The notes: generated by a model not told the origin, from the sequence alone. A stretch of 34,750 nucleotides of DNA from Nostoc sp. WHI (GCF_015714725.1 NZ_WBKM01000061.1:1-34750); one strand, 5' to 3'. Counted from the first letter of the stretch, positions 1 to 8,997 are shown. Numbers and translations are program-made.

Positions 1-23
1 GTGGGGAGTGGGGAGTGGGGAGT
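1..23. repeat. STRR heptamer repeat GGGGAGT inside lysC
   Basis: Three consecutive copies of a 7-bp unit (GGGGAGT) overlap the lysC reading frame and are read on the minus strand as a Pro/Thr/Ser/His-rich segment. The same unit reappears at 34719-34750. Short tandem heptamers of this kind (STRR) are typical of heterocystous cyanobacteria but are usually intergenic. Confidence 0.75.
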
Positions 24-1321
24 AAAGAAGTGGAGGAATAATTTTGAATTGTTTCCCCTGCTTCAATCTCAAAGGCGCTGCGGAGTACCCTGACAGCGCG
101 ATCGCACTCTGCTGCATCGACTACGCAACTTACTTTTACTTCGCTGGTGGAAATCATTTGGATGTTCACACCTGCTTCTGCTAAGGTGGCAAACATCTTT
201 GCAGCCACACCAGGACGGCCAATCATTCCTGCGCCGGCGATGCTGACTTTGGCAATGTTATGTTCTATCATTACCTCCGCTTCGTCAAATTTGGGTTTAG
301 ATTTGCTCCTCAGTGCTGGGGCGATCGCTGCTGCCACTGCTTCAGCTCGTTTTAATATTGGTGTTGTAACCGTAAAGGCAATGTCATTACTATTACCTTC
401 ATGAATTGACTGAATAATCAAATCTACGTCTACTTTTTGTCGGGCAATTTCGCCAAATAATCTTGCTGCTACGCCTGGGTTGTCGGGTACGCGCAACAAA
501 GCAACCTTTGCTTGGTCAGTGTCAAATTCTACATGATCCACCGGATGGGCAATTTCTAGATTGATCAGCGATCGCCCTTGACGTTTAGCTGATGTTACCC
601 AAGTACCAGTGTCATCCGTCCAGCTAGACCTGACTACAAGAGGAACACCATAGTTACGAGCAATTTCCACAGCACGGGGATGTAGCACTTTTGCCCCCAA
701 ACTAGCTAATTCCAACATTTCATTGCAGGTGATGGCATCCATCAATTGGGCTTCGGCAACTAAGCGGGGGTCTGTAGTTAAAATCCCTGGAACATCTGTA
801 TAAATTTCACAAAAATTCGCTCCTAATGCGGCTGCGATCGCCACTGCTGACGTGTCGGAACCACCACGACCCAAAGTTGTAATTTCCATCTCTCCAGTGC
901 TAGAGATGCCTTGGAAGCCAGCTACTACAACTACTTTCCCTTCATTTATGTGACGAGTTAGGCGAGTAGTTTCAATATGCAAAATCCGAGCGCGGCTGTG
1001 TTCAGCTTCGGTAACAATTCCTACCTGAGCGCCAGTCATCGAAATTGCTGGTTGTCCGAGTTCCTGCAAAGCCATACTGAGTAAGGCGATGGTTACTTGT
1101 TCGCCAGTGGAAAGCAGCATATCCATTTCCCGGCGGTTAGGATTGGGAGAAATTTCATTAGCTAGTTTGACGAGTCCATCGGTGGTTTTGCCCATTGCCG
1201 AAACTACTACGACGATAGAGTTTCCAGCTTTAACCGTTTTATAAACACGCTTTGCAACAGCTTGAATACGTTCGACTGAACCGACAGATGTACCACCGTA
1301 TTTCTGAACTATGAGCGCCAT
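1..1321 (-). CDS. lysC: Aspartate kinase, 3' end beyond the window
   Basis: Catalyses ATP-dependent phosphorylation of L-aspartate, the first step to lysine, threonine and methionine. My translation of the minus strand begins MALIVQKYGGTS at 1321, the classic kinase N-terminus. It continues with a TTLGRGGSDTSA segment, the aspartate/ATP-binding part of the amino-acid kinase fold, then ACT-domain sequence (KVALLRVPDNPGVAARLFG and KVSIAGAGMIGRPGVAAKMF). The frame stays open to position 2, giving about 440 codons, so the C-terminus is missing. Cyanobacterial aspartokinases are usually near 600 residues with four ACT domains, so a second ACT pair probably lies outside. The last codons visible fall in a 7-bp GGGGAGT repeat and would encode a Pro/Thr/Ser/His-rich linker. 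Followed on the other side by an IS relic. Identity is secure; the true 3' end is unknown. Confidence 0.93.
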   Translation of the reverse strand, partial: MALIVQKYGGTSVGSVERIQAVAKRVYKTVKAGNSIVVVVSAMGKTTDGLVKLANEISPNPNRREMDMLLSTGEQVTIALLSMALQELGQPAISMTGAQVGIVTEAEHSRARILHIETTRLTRHINEGKVVVVAGFQGISSTGEMEITTLGRGGSDTSAVAIAAALGANFCEIYTDVPGILTTDPRLVAEAQLMDAITCNEMLELASLGAKVLHPRAVEIARNYGVPLVVRSSWTDDTGTWVTSAKRQGRSLINLEIAHPVDHVEFDTDQAKVALLRVPDNPGVAARLFGEIARQKVDVDLIIQSIHEGNSNDIAFTVTTPILKRAEAVAAAIAPALRSKSKPKFDEAEVMIEHNIAKVSIAGAGMIGRPGVAAKMFATLAEAGVNIQMISTSEVKVSCVVDAAECDRAVRVLRSAFEIEAGETIQNYSSTSLLPTPHSP

Positions 1322-1470
1322 AACTTTTAGTTAATCAATTGTGTCTGCTTTCATCAACGCTTCCGCCGGGTTAGGAAGCCTTGAAAATATTAATAGATAT
1401 TTAGTTTACTAAACATTGTGTAGCATACCCAATCTTGATACTCCCCACCGCTAACGGCGGATGGGGATTC

Positions 1471-1776
1471 TTAAGCAATCCAGAAACGGATTCTCAAAGG
1501 CGCTATCAACGCACCCCTACTGATTCCACTCAGGTCTAGCCCAAGCTTCACCGCTACTTTTCTTAAAATGTTAGCTGCACCGTTGCAATCAGCATTTATT
1601 TTTGTACCATTGCACGCTTCGTACAGACCCCGCTTGACTCGCTTACCAGACTCTTGCCACCCTTCAGGTTTTTCGCCGAACGTAGGTAGTAAATCAGAGT
1701 CTAAAAAACTCGCCTTACTCGTGTAACTTTCTTCAGTTTCCTCAAACTTTAATTTGTACTGTTGACACAGTTTAAG
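1471..1776 (-). pseudogene. tnpB: TnpB C-terminal fragment (IS605 OrfB)
   Basis: The frame keeps only the last 100 or so residues of a TnpB-type RNA-guided nuclease. Recognisable pieces are EESYTSKASFLD, GKRVKRGLY and INADCNGAANILRK, the last being the RuvC-III segment with its catalytic Asp (usual form NADVNGAANI, here Cys for Val). No zinc-ribbon CxxC pair is visible; several TnpB branches with the ESYTSKASF signature lack it. RuvC-I and RuvC-II are gone. The region 3' of the gene, toward 1440, is where the omega RNA scaffold and element end normally lie, so a guide-RNA remnant could persist. Nonfunctional as a protein. Confidence 0.85.
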
Positions 1777-2034
1777 GAATTTAATGGAGAGCCTGATCAT
1801 GTGCATTTGCTTATCAATCTACACCCAGATAACAATATTTCTGATTTAATGGCTTCGCTTAAATCTGCTTCTAGCAGGATTTTAAGGCAACAATACAAGT
1901 CCGAGATAGGTAAGTTTTACTGGGGTGAAAAAGTTAAACTGTGGCATGATTCTAAATGCGTAGTTTCATGCGGCGGAGCGCCACTGGAAATAGTCAAAGA
2001 TTATATTAAAGGACAGTCGGGCGGCAAAGAATGA
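1776..2034 (+). pseudogene. tnpA: TnpA (Y1 HUH transposase) C-terminal fragment
   Basis: About 85 codons of an IS200/IS605 single-strand transposase. The HUH metal-binding motif is present in GEPDHVHLLINLHP, and the catalytic Tyr sits in IVKDYIKGQ near the end, after the family-typical CGGAPLE. The N-terminal strand and helix before EFNGE are absent. The open frame that starts at 1762 uses a few codons from the fused tnpB side, so it has no genuine start. It lies divergent to the tnpB fragment, the arrangement of IS605-group elements, with the middle deleted. Confidence 0.85.
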
Positions 2035-2119
2035 TTGTCTGCTCCCCTCCGCTTCGCATTAGCTAATCCATCCCCACCGTATAGACGGACGGGGTTTTCC
2101 GCGAATTTTGATAAATTGA

Positions 2120-2689
2120 TTATTCAAAAACCACATCTTCGTAGAGTGCTGCCATTGTTTCCTCAAAATCCACGCTGTTGAGTCGAAAAGATTTATGTTC
2201 TGCTGTGTAGGATTGTAAAACCCAGAGCTTCTGCTCGTCGCGTCGAAAACACTCGACTCGCTGACGTTTTGTATTAATTAAAACATACTCTTGCAGGCTT
2301 TCCAGTGTTTGATAATCGGCGAATTTATCGCCCCGGTCAAAGGCTTCAGTAGAATTAGATAAAACTTCAACAATTAAACAAGGAAATCTTTTATGATCTG
2401 GCGTTTCTTGATCTCGTTGGTCGCAAGTAACCATAACATCGGGATAATAAAAGCGATTCAGAGATTCAATTCTGGCTTTCATATCAGCGATATAAACCCG
2501 ACAACCAGAGCCGCGCACATGATTACGGAGGAGAGCGAACAGGTTTCCAGCAATGGTAACGTGTTGGTCAAGCGCTCCAGCCATTGCGTAGATATAGCCG
2601 TCGATGTATTCATGTTTAACAGGGTTTTTTTCCTCCATTTGGAGGTACTCTTCAGGAGTAAAGTAGTTTTGTTGGGGCGAGGCTATCAT
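2120..2689 (-). CDS. Uma2 family (DUF820) restriction-endonuclease-like protein
   Basis: A 189-residue protein of the Uma2/DUF820 family, greatly expanded in cyanobacteria and built on a PD-(D/E)xK nuclease fold. Visible hallmarks are FTPEEYLQMEE near the start, HEYIDGYIYAMAGA, the YYPDVMVTCD segment carrying the catalytic Asp, LIVEVLSNST carrying the catalytic Glu, and DRGDKFADYQTLESLQEYVLI. Length is normal for the family and the frame is intact. Substrate and role are not established for most members; many are suspected to be mobile-element or defence related. It stands alone beside an IS relic and a DUF433 antitoxin fragment. Confidence 0.9.
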   Translation of the reverse strand: MIASPQQNYFTPEEYLQMEEKNPVKHEYIDGYIYAMAGALDQHVTIAGNLFALLRNHVRGSGCRVYIADMKARIESLNRFYYPDVMVTCDQRDQETPDHKRFPCLIVEVLSNSTEAFDRGDKFADYQTLESLQEYVLINTKRQRVECFRRDEQKLWVLQSYTAEHKSFRLNSVDFEETMAALYEDVVFE

Positions 2690-2772
2690 GGTTGAAACTT
2701 CAAGGTTGAATGATGCTGATTTATAGGGTAGCGTTTGCTGTTGATTAAAGTTGGTTTTTGAGAGAGATTGTT

Positions 2773-2916
2773 ATGTTAGGTCTAGACAGAATTACATTTG
2801 ACCCTAGCATTATGGGCGGACAAGCTTGCATTGGTGGGATGCGAATTCTGGTTTCTTTAGTGGTAAACTTGGTAGCTAATGGAAAATCTATAAAAGAAAG
2901 TATTTCACGGACATGA
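2773..2916 (+). pseudogene. DUF433 (VapB45-like) antitoxin, truncated
   Basis: A 47-codon frame reading MLGLDRITFDPSIMGGQAC, then IGGMRILVSLVVNLVANGKS. This matches the first two thirds of DUF433 proteins, small winged-helix antitoxins usually about 75 residues long. It stops at TGA (2914-2916) just where the family's conserved YP-x-L segment should follow, and the methyltransferase gene's 3' end (2919) begins at once. No DUF5615-type toxin partner follows, so this looks like the surviving 5' part of a deleted toxin-antitoxin pair. Confidence 0.7.
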
Positions 2917-2918
2917 TA

Positions 2919-3545
2919 TTAGTCCTGTAGGCTAACTGTAGCTACCATCAGCCCCCAAAAAACACCGAAACGAACTTTAATCGCATGACAAACTGTAAAG
3001 TTGGCGGATGTAAGTAAGCCGTGAAATTCATTTTGGGTATAACACTGCTGGTACGCTGGATCAAAAATTTTCAGTGTTATGTCGAGAATTTTGCAAAAGA
3101 AATAATCTTTACACCAATCGATAATTATAACTTTGCCATTAGGCTTGATAACACGCTTCATTTCTATTAATGCTGCTAATGGATTATCAAAATAATGGAA
3201 TGAATTAGCAGATACAATCACATCAAAAGTATTGCTATCAAATGGCAACGCTGATGCACTGGCTGTATGAAATGAAACTTGAGGATAAGCGCTACATTTC
3301 TGTTTAGCGATCGCTAACATCTTATCTGAAATATCTACTCCGACAATGTTTTGCGTTGAATTATCAGTCAGTAGTAGCCTTTCAAATTCACCTGTTCCGC
3401 AAGCAACATCAAGTACGGTATCCAGTGGTGATATCTGTGCCCAGGTTTGAAGAAAAGAGAGTGTATTAGCGATATAGCTTTTCCAGCGTTGATCGTATAC
3501 AGATGCTAGATTGTCGTACTGTTTGCGAACGGTGGTTTCGATCAT
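2919..3545 (-). CDS. Class I SAM-dependent methyltransferase (type 11)
   Basis: A 208-residue methyltransferase with a Rossmann fold. Motif I is VLDVACGTGEFE (about residues 44-55), followed by the acidic ribose-binding VGVDISDKML, then ALPFDSNTFDVIVSANSFHY (motif IV) and MKRVIKPNGKVIIIDW (motif V/VI). The layout is that of UbiE/type 11 enzymes acting on small molecules or lipids; the substrate cannot be read from sequence. The C-terminal LLTSANFTV and GLMVATV are usual for the group. Monocistronic by appearance, starting at ATG 3545, with an STRR hairpin between it and the upstream aldolase gene. Confidence 0.88.
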   Translation of the reverse strand: MIETTVRKQYDNLASVYDQRWKSYIANTLSFLQTWAQISPLDTVLDVACGTGEFERLLLTDNSTQNIVGVDISDKMLAIAKQKCSAYPQVSFHTASASALPFDSNTFDVIVSANSFHYFDNPLAALIEMKRVIKPNGKVIIIDWCKDYFFCKILDITLKIFDPAYQQCYTQNEFHGLLTSANFTVCHAIKVRFGVFWGLMVATVSLQD

Positions 3546-3559
3546 GCTGGTTCATTCAA

Positions 3560-3627
3560 TTTTAGATTTTAGATTTTAGATTTTAGATTGAAATTTAATC
3601 CAAAATCCAAAATCCAAAATCTAAAAT
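3560..3627. repeat. Paired STRR heptamer arrays forming an inverted repeat
   Basis: Four copies of TTTTAGA (3560-3587) are followed after a short spacer by three copies of CCAAAAT and one CTAAAAT (3600-3627). The second array is close to the reverse complement of the first, so the region can form an A/T-rich stem. It lies between the methyltransferase start and the aldolase stop and could act as a transcript end or simply be a repeat insertion. Confidence 0.8.
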
Positions 3628-3637
3628 TCTTACTCCC

Positions 3638-4720
3638 TTAAGCTATCGTCACATCTGGCGATAAGTAAACATCCTGAATGGCGTGAAATAGCTTCACACC
3701 TTCCTCAAAAGGACGCTGGAAGGTCTTTCGCCCAGAAATTAATCCTGTACCGCCAGCCCGTTTGTTAATTACAGCAGTGCGAACTGCTTCGGCGAAGTCA
3801 TTTTTACCAGTCGCGCCACCAGAATTAATCAGCCCTACACGCCCAGAGTAGCAATTTAGTACTTGGTAACGAGTTAAATCAATTGGGTGATCAGTTGTCA
3901 ATTCTGTGTAAACGCGCTCATCGGTTTTGCCGTAACTCTTATCAGTAGCTTTGGTAACTGCACCGTAACCATTGTTATTTTCGGGTAACTTTTGTTTGAT
4001 GATGTCGGCTTCAATGGTCACACCCAAATGATTCGCCTGTCCAGTGAGGTCAGCAGCAACGTGGTAATCTTTATCTTGTTTGAAAGCGTTATTCCGCAGA
4101 TAGCACCAGAGAATTGTTACCATCCCCAGTTCATGGGCGCGTTTAAAAGCTTGGCTGATTTCTTTGATTTGTCTGGTAGACTGGTCTGAACCAAAATAAA
4201 TTGTCGCACCCACCGCTGTCGCGCCCAAATTCCAAGCTTGTTCGACATCAGCAAACAATACCTGGTCAAATTGATTGGGAAAAGTCAGCAATTCGTTGTG
4301 ATTTATTTTGACAATAAAGGGAATTTTGTGGGCATATTTCCGTGATACGATACCTAATGTTCCCAAAGTGGTAGCAACAGCATTGCAACCTGCGGCGATC
4401 GCCAATTTAACAATATTTTCTGGATCAAAGTAAATTGGATTAGGCGCAAAAGACGCGGCTGCCGAATGTTCAATCCCTTGGTCTACCGGTAAAATAGACA
4501 GATAGCCTGTGTTTGCCAAACGACCAGTAGAATAAAGTAGCTGGAGATTACGCAATACTTGAGGATTGCGATCGCTATTGATCCAGATTCGATCTACAAA
4601 GTCTGGGCCTGGCAAATGTATTAAATCCTGAGAAACTTTTGCTTTATAGGTGAGCAGGTCTTCTGCCTCTTTACCTAGCAATGACTCGATAGAATTAGCC
4701 TGTGTGAGTGTTGTAGTCAT
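3638..4720 (-). CDS. fbaB: Class I fructose-bisphosphate aldolase (FbaB/DhnA type)
   Basis: Cleaves fructose 1,6-bisphosphate (and, in the Calvin cycle direction, condenses triose phosphates) through a lysine Schiff base. The 360-residue protein carries the archaeal-type/DhnA aldolase signature [16 protein letters not shown], then [33 protein letters not shown], an [12 protein letters not shown] segment, and a C-terminal phosphate-binding region with [10 protein letters not shown] and [14 protein letters not shown]. Which Lys forms the Schiff base I infer only by family comparison. Length fits the family. Cyanobacteria often have this enzyme beside a class II aldolase. Single gene with about 200 bp upstream before the next gene. 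Confidence 0.93.
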   Translation of the reverse strand: MTTTLTQANSIESLLGKEAEDLLTYKAKVSQDLIHLPGPDFVDRIWINSDRNPQVLRNLQLLYSTGRLANTGYLSILPVDQGIEHSAAASFAPNPIYFDPENIVKLAIAAGCNAVATTLGTLGIVSRKYAHKIPFIVKINHNELLTFPNQFDQVLFADVEQAWNLGATAVGATIYFGSDQSTRQIKEISQAFKRAHELGMVTILWCYLRNNAFKQDKDYHVAADLTGQANHLGVTIEADIIKQKLPENNNGYGAVTKATDKSYGKTDERVYTELTTDHPIDLTRYQVLNCYSGRVGLINSGGATGKNDFAEAVRTAVINKRAGGTGLISGRKTFQRPFEEGVKLFHAIQDVYLSPDVTIA

Positions 4721-4916
4721 AGCGTTTTCCTCAATAATTGAGCAAATGACCTTTGCCTTTAAGATAGCATTTATAGTATTGATAACCTGATTGTGCGGAC
4801 ATTAACTAAAGGAAACCTTCTTGCAGTGCTGGTTCACCAGTCTCACAGAATTAAATTCTGTTAGCGGATAGCTAAGGTTTAGCCCATTCTGGCTCCTGAC
4901 TCCTGAATTCTATTTT

Positions 4917-5282
4917 TTAAAAAGATTTATCCTTGACATCATTCTTTTTATTCTTAGCTTGCTCAATTTCTTTTGCCAGAAAGAAATTCAGACTTGTTCG
5001 TAGCGCAATGATAGCAGCTAGTTTACCAATTTCGTCCCAAGTTGGAGCGATCGTGCTACGTAAAATATCAGCAGCCAAGGCAAACTCAAGGGCAAGAACT
5101 AGCCACATACCCAATGTTAATCGAATTTCCTCCTTAGCTTCGTTCAGCTTTTTACGGCGGCTGAAGAAAAAGACCAGGATTTTGACTATGGCTTCCAAGA
5201 CAGCAATACCAATGATGATGCCAGTGAAGATATCAACTGCTGTAGCAAGTACAGTCGTCGAATTGGTGACGAAAGCTTCCAT
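4917..5282 (-). CDS. DUF1622 membrane protein
   Basis: A 121-residue protein with two or three membrane segments (about residues 12-40, 54-72 and 84-102). It carries the signature of the DUF1622 family: an RLTLGMWLVLALEFALAADI segment followed by RSTIAPTWDEIGKLAAIIAL, with RTSLNFFLAKEIE after it. The C-terminus is lysine-rich and probably cytoplasmic. Function unknown across the family. It begins at ATG 5282. No operon partner is evident; the upstream 540 bp hold repeats and a MITE. Confidence 0.85.
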   Translation of the reverse strand: MEAFVTNSTTVLATAVDIFTGIIIGIAVLEAIVKILVFFFSRRKKLNEAKEEIRLTLGMWLVLALEFALAADILRSTIAPTWDEIGKLAAIIALRTSLNFFLAKEIEQAKNKKNDVKDKSF

Positions 5283-5456
5283 ATTGTTTATTTCAACCGC
5301 TTAACCAGGCAAATGCCTACGCGCAAAGCATTGGCGATACTTATTAGTGTTAGTTTAACAGAACAATATATTGTACTCCTACGCGTGTGGTCTATTCAAT
5401 TTAAATCGCTCTGAAAGTTAGTCCAGCGCAGAGAGAAGTCTGAGCGCCAACTTCCC

Positions 5457-5587
5457 CAATACGGTTCGGATAAGATCCCCCCGCCTGTGGCGACCCCCAA
5501 GGGGGTATAAGAGTTTTTCGCCCCCCTTTTTTAAGGGGGGTTGGGGGGATCTTCGAGGAATAAACATATTAACCGAACTGTATTGCC
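5457..5587. mobile_element. MITE, CAATACGG family, copy 1 (131 bp)
   Basis: The ends are inverted repeats: CAATACGGTTCGGATAAG on the left, and TTAACCGAACTGTATTG on the right, which reads CAATACAGTTCGGTTAA on the other strand. A perfect 10-bp direct repeat CCAACTTCCC flanks the element (5447-5456 and 5588-5597), which I read as a target-site duplication. The core is a C/G-rich hairpin with CCCCCCTT facing AAGGGGGG (about 5520-5551). There is no coding capacity. It lies in the otherwise gene-free stretch 5283-5823, in which I see nothing else beyond short cyanobacterial dispersed repeats. Confidence 0.85.
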
Positions 5588-5823
5588 AACTTCCCGCCAT
5601 AGCACAGCTAATCCGTGTCTGCGTACTCCTAAGAAGCAAGCTAGGCGCCCCCTAGCGTTGGCTCTGCTAAGGGCAAACACAACTTCCAAGCGGACTTGGT
5701 TATTGTAGCCGCGACTTCAGTCGTCCGGCACTTCTGCAATTCTTTGTAAATTTTAAACTTACAAAAACTACATTTGCATTATTGTATAAAAATCATCCTT
5801 ATATTACAGCGATATCAACAATA

Positions 5824-6822
5824 ATGCTTAACTGGAACAGAACACTCATAACTACTGGCTCTTTGTGCGTACTTTTGTTATCTGCAATGCTACCAGTCCA
5901 GGGTAAACCAGCCCGACAAAAGAAACCAGCACCCACAGCTACAACAATTTACCAGCAAGCTAAAAAAGAATTACCTGAAGATTTTTATACTCTCTATCGC
6001 GTCATAGATAGAGTAGCCCGTGCTAACGAATTAGACAATCGTCCTTGGCGGGTTGTAGCTGTTCCCAAATATGATGTCAATGCCTATGCAAGTGATATTA
6101 ATCTAGTCGCCATTCACGATGGCATACTTGACCAGTTAGCTGGTGATTCCTCAGCATTAGCTTGTGTAGTAGCCCATGAAATGGGTCATCACACTAAACG
6201 TCACATCGCTCTTGGCGTAGCTCAAAAAACTGAGTTGATTGCCAAAATTGAACAAGAAGCCACTAAAGAAGTACTAGGAGAAAGAGAAGCTGCAAACCGA
6301 GAGTCAACAGCTGCTACTGTTGGCGGCGTCGTTTTAGGTAATGTACTAGGAGGTAATGTTGGCGGTTTTATGGGTTCAATTCTTGGCAATCAAGGCGCTC
6401 AACGACAAGTAGAATCACAGCAACGCATCAATGAAATTGTTGAGAAAAAGAAAAAAGAGTTAGAGCAACGTCTTGCAGAACAAGAAAGACAACAAGAGTT
6501 TGAAGCTGATGAAATTGGCTACATAAATTCTGTGAAAGCAGGCTTTGAACCAGAAGGATGTCTAAGAGTAATGCAGGTTTTAGCTCAAATGCCTGGTGCT
6601 GAATTTGATACAACTCATCCAGCAGTACCCAAACGGATTGAGGCAATTAAAGCTTTAATTATTAAGTATCCACCCCAGACTTTGGTCAAAGAGGGTGAAG
6701 CGCGAATATCTAAGACAAAGCCTTTAACCTATAGCATTTCTAAAGATAAAACCTCGTTACGAATTAACTCCGTTCGCGGCGGTTCCCAAGCAGATGATAT
6801 AGAGCGTCGGTTTGATAAATAA
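5824..6822 (+). CDS. M48 family zinc metalloprotease (secreted or lipid-facing)
   Basis: A zinc endopeptidase of family M48 (BepA/YfgC-like). I place the start at ATG 5824, giving 332 residues, rather than the TTG at 5782, because a signal peptide begins there (MLNWNRTLITTG, a hydrophobic core, then MLPVQGKPA). The zinc motif is HEMGH at about residues 118-122, preceded by ACVVA. The third ligand is the Glu in FEADEIGY. Between them is a glycine-rich stretch (GGVVLGNVLGGNVGGFMGS) and a charged coiled-coil-like segment (VEKKKKELEQRLAEQERQQ). HPAVPKRIEAIKAL is a typical M48 C-terminal motif. Likely acts in periplasmic or outer-membrane protein quality control; this role is inference from the family. 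Confidence 0.88.
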   Translation: MLNWNRTLITTGSLCVLLLSAMLPVQGKPARQKKPAPTATTIYQQAKKELPEDFYTLYRVIDRVARANELDNRPWRVVAVPKYDVNAYASDINLVAIHDGILDQLAGDSSALACVVAHEMGHHTKRHIALGVAQKTELIAKIEQEATKEVLGEREAANRESTAATVGGVVLGNVLGGNVGGFMGSILGNQGAQRQVESQQRINEIVEKKKKELEQRLAEQERQQEFEADEIGYINSVKAGFEPEGCLRVMQVLAQMPGAEFDTTHPAVPKRIEAIKALIIKYPPQTLVKEGEARISKTKPLTYSISKDKTSLRINSVRGGSQADDIERRFDK

Positions 6823-6853
6823 AACCCTGGGCAACAAATAGTTAAACTCAGAT

Positions 6854-7011
6854 GAGTCTTTTAGCTCCATTAATGAAGCTTTGAACTCCATTAATGGGGC
6901 TTTGATCTTCATTAATGAGTCTTTTAGCTCCATTAATGAGTCTTTGAACTTCATTAATGAGTCTTTTAGCTCCATTAATGAGGCTTTTAGCTCCATTAAT
7001 GAGTTTTTGAT
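6854..7011. repeat. 21-bp tandem repeat array (7.5 units)
   Basis: Seven full 21-bp units (unit 1 is GAGTCTTTTAGCTCCATTAA plus T) and a partial eighth begin 32 bp after the protease stop. The period is a multiple of three, so several frames stay open. On the minus strand it reads as a heptad SLMELKD-like repeat (coiled-coil-like), on the plus strand as a SINESFS-like repeat. Neither frame has a convincing start and ribosome site, so I list it as a repeat rather than a gene. Confidence 0.9.
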
Positions 7012-7031
7012 ATCGTGTTTGGTTAAACACT

Positions 7032-7120
7032 TGTCATTGCGATCGCAGCGAAGGGATCGCAATGATGTTAGGATTGCAACTCTTAGAAACGCTACTGCGA
7101 TCGCGACCTTCGCAATTACA
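7032..7120. repeat. Dispersed repeat, TGTCATTGCGA family, copy A
   Basis: The ends resemble TGTCATTGCGA and its inverse (TCGCAATTACA here). An internal perfect inverted repeat pairs CATTGCGATC with GATCGCAATG. Related copies are at 13861-13929 and 24278-24353. Confidence 0.65.
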
Positions 7121-7625
7121 TATCATAAATTAATTACCAGACATGATTCAAACAAACCAACGGCGAATTAATTCCACTTGGAAACCATAGCCGTGCTTAA
7201 CTTCCTCAATTAACTCCCGTTGCAAAAGCAAGTTGAGAGCAATATCAGCATCCGGGAACTGTTGCAATAGAGTTTGGCAGCTAACTATACCTCTTTCCCC
7301 TTGAGCGGCGATAAAACGTAGAATAGCTTGTCCAGTTGTGTCTACTTGATTGTTTTGAATGTCAGCAAAGAAAAAGCTGCCACTTTGCAAAGCTTCTGGT
7401 ATCGCTGCTTCCACATCGGCTAAGGTTGCAAATCGCCGGATAGAGGGGTCTTGTTCGTTCTTAAGGACAATAATTTCCGCGCAGAGTAGTTGTACTAAGA
7501 ACGGGTGACAACGGGTGAGTTGTAGCACTCGCTCAACTGCGTCAGGTTCATAGCGGAGAGTAAAATCTTTGACGGGACGTTCAATTAATTGTCGTGCTTC
7601 CTCTTCCTTGAGGTACGATATATGC

Positions 7626-7727
7626 CAATACAGTTCAGATAAGACCAAAACATTTGTAGAGACGGCGATTTATCGCGTCTCAAAAACCCAAAATTTTGTA
7701 CCAGTATCCCTTAACTGAACCGTATTG
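7626..7727. mobile_element. MITE, CAATACGG family, copy 2 (102 bp)
   Basis: Left end CAATACAGTTCAGATAAG; right end TTAACTGAACCGTATTG. The perfect 10-bp direct repeat CGATATATGC flanks it (7616-7625 and 7728-7737). The core carries a GTAGAGACGGCGATTTATCG hairpin also found in copy 3. Insertion plus duplication adds 112 bp, shifting the frame of the ATPase gene. Confidence 0.92.
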
Positions 7728-8378
7728 CGATATATGCACTACTTGAACATTAATAAGATAACTAGCCCAACGCTGGTATTCTGCGATCGCATGGGAGCCA
7801 GCGAGTAAAATCTTAAAACGGGGACGATGTTGGATAAGGTGACGCAGCATACCCAAAACATCCTGCTCATCAAAGCGACCTTTGGCTATGGCGTTGTCTA
7901 GCACCTCGAATTCATCTAGCGCTAGTAAAGCGGTATTTTGTTCTAAAGCCTGTTCTACTTTATCTAGCCATTCATAGAAATAGGTGAAGGGGTCAGATTA
8001 TAAGACTTTGCGGGTTAGGGACGGTAGAATTACACCTTGCTTTTTCGCTGACTTCTCCATCTCTCTAGCGAGGTTGTAGAGAAAACCTGCATGGTCACTA
8101 GCTGATGAAGGTGCGCCTTGCAAGTCTACAAATATGGGGATGATGTTATTGGGTAGTAACTTTCCGATGTTGTTAAGGAGAGAAGTTTTACCCATGCGTC
8201 GCTGACCATATAGTAGCAGAGGTGGGCGACGGCGATCGCGCAGTAATTGCTCAATGCGTAAGCCGATGTCATCGCGCCCCGTGAAAATTTCTTGCTCCCG
8301 CGTGAGGGGTACGCCAATGATGTAAGGCGAGTCAATTTCTTGGCGGAGTTCAGTAATTTTAGCCAGTTCATCTATATA

Positions 8379-8502
8379 TAGGACTCCTATTTGATTTTTG
8401 AAAAAACTCAGTAGACCTTAATCTTCTAGAATCCTTTTGCCTGTTGCCTTTTGCCTCTTGCCTGCCTACATAAGGAAGTTCAGTAATCAAACCGGATTCC
8501 TA
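8379..8502. mobile_element. MITE with TA target duplication (124 bp)
   Basis: The ends TAGGACTCCTATTTGATT and AATCAAACCGGATTCCTA are imperfect inverted repeats. TA dinucleotides flank them (8377-8378, 8503-8504), the target choice of IS630/Tc1-type transposition. The core includes heptamer repeats of the TTTTGCC/TCTTGCC type (about 8431-8466). Removing it joins the ATPase frame as TNYIDEL, so it inserted into that coding sequence and introduced a TGA. Confidence 0.82.
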
Positions 8503-8997
8503 TAGTTAGTTACTGTTTCACGCCAACTTTTGATAATGGGGTAGAAACGGACAGTCTATTTGTCCCTGCTACGAGCGAAGTTCTGCAACTGTAGATTTAA
8601 TTTATCTGCAACATCTCTGAGGAGTAAGCGCTGATTATAAGCACTTGCTTGATTGAGAGCAGCATCAACATCCTCGCTGATACGGCTAAAGATTCGTAGT
8701 AAAGGGCTAACTTCACTCTCTAGTTCGCCAGTTACCAGATTGCGATGAGCTTCACGAATAGCTTCAACATCTTTACAGCTTTGTAAGCTGCGTGCATCCA
8801 GTTCAATTTGTGCAGCTTGAGCCGCCCAACGCTGGGGGCTGGTACTGAGATATTCTAGGGCTGTTTTTCCTTCAACTGGATTATGTTCGATAACGAAGAG
8901 GAGATACTCATCCAAGCGGGGCAAATGTAAATGCTGCAACTCATCCCAGAAGGTGGAGTGATAGCGTAACAAACAAGGGCTTTTACCATCACCAAAA

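Larger units (their letters stand above)
1436..2104. mobile_element. Internally deleted IS200/IS605-type element
   Basis: A remnant tnpB end (minus) and a remnant tnpA end (plus) face away from each other and meet at about 1762-1775, and each outer flank carries a hairpin. The left hairpin (about 1443-1466) pairs CCGC with GCGG inside CCCCA/TGGGG. The right hairpin (about 2073-2095) pairs CCCC-ACCGT with ACGG-A-CGGGG. Subterminal hairpins in place of terminal inverted repeats are how IS200/IS605 elements define their ends. The outer boundaries are estimates from the hairpins. The element cannot make either full protein but could be moved in trans. Confidence 0.75.

Noticed and set aside
147..404. 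An 85-codon plus-strand frame
   Set aside because: It is a shadow of lysC on the opposite strand.
5418..5639. A 73-codon minus-strand frame
   Set aside because: It runs through MITE copy 1 and both its target repeats and resembles no protein.
8126..8371. An 81-codon minus-strand frame
   Set aside because: It is out of frame with the ATPase P-loop region, which reads correctly in the adjacent frame.
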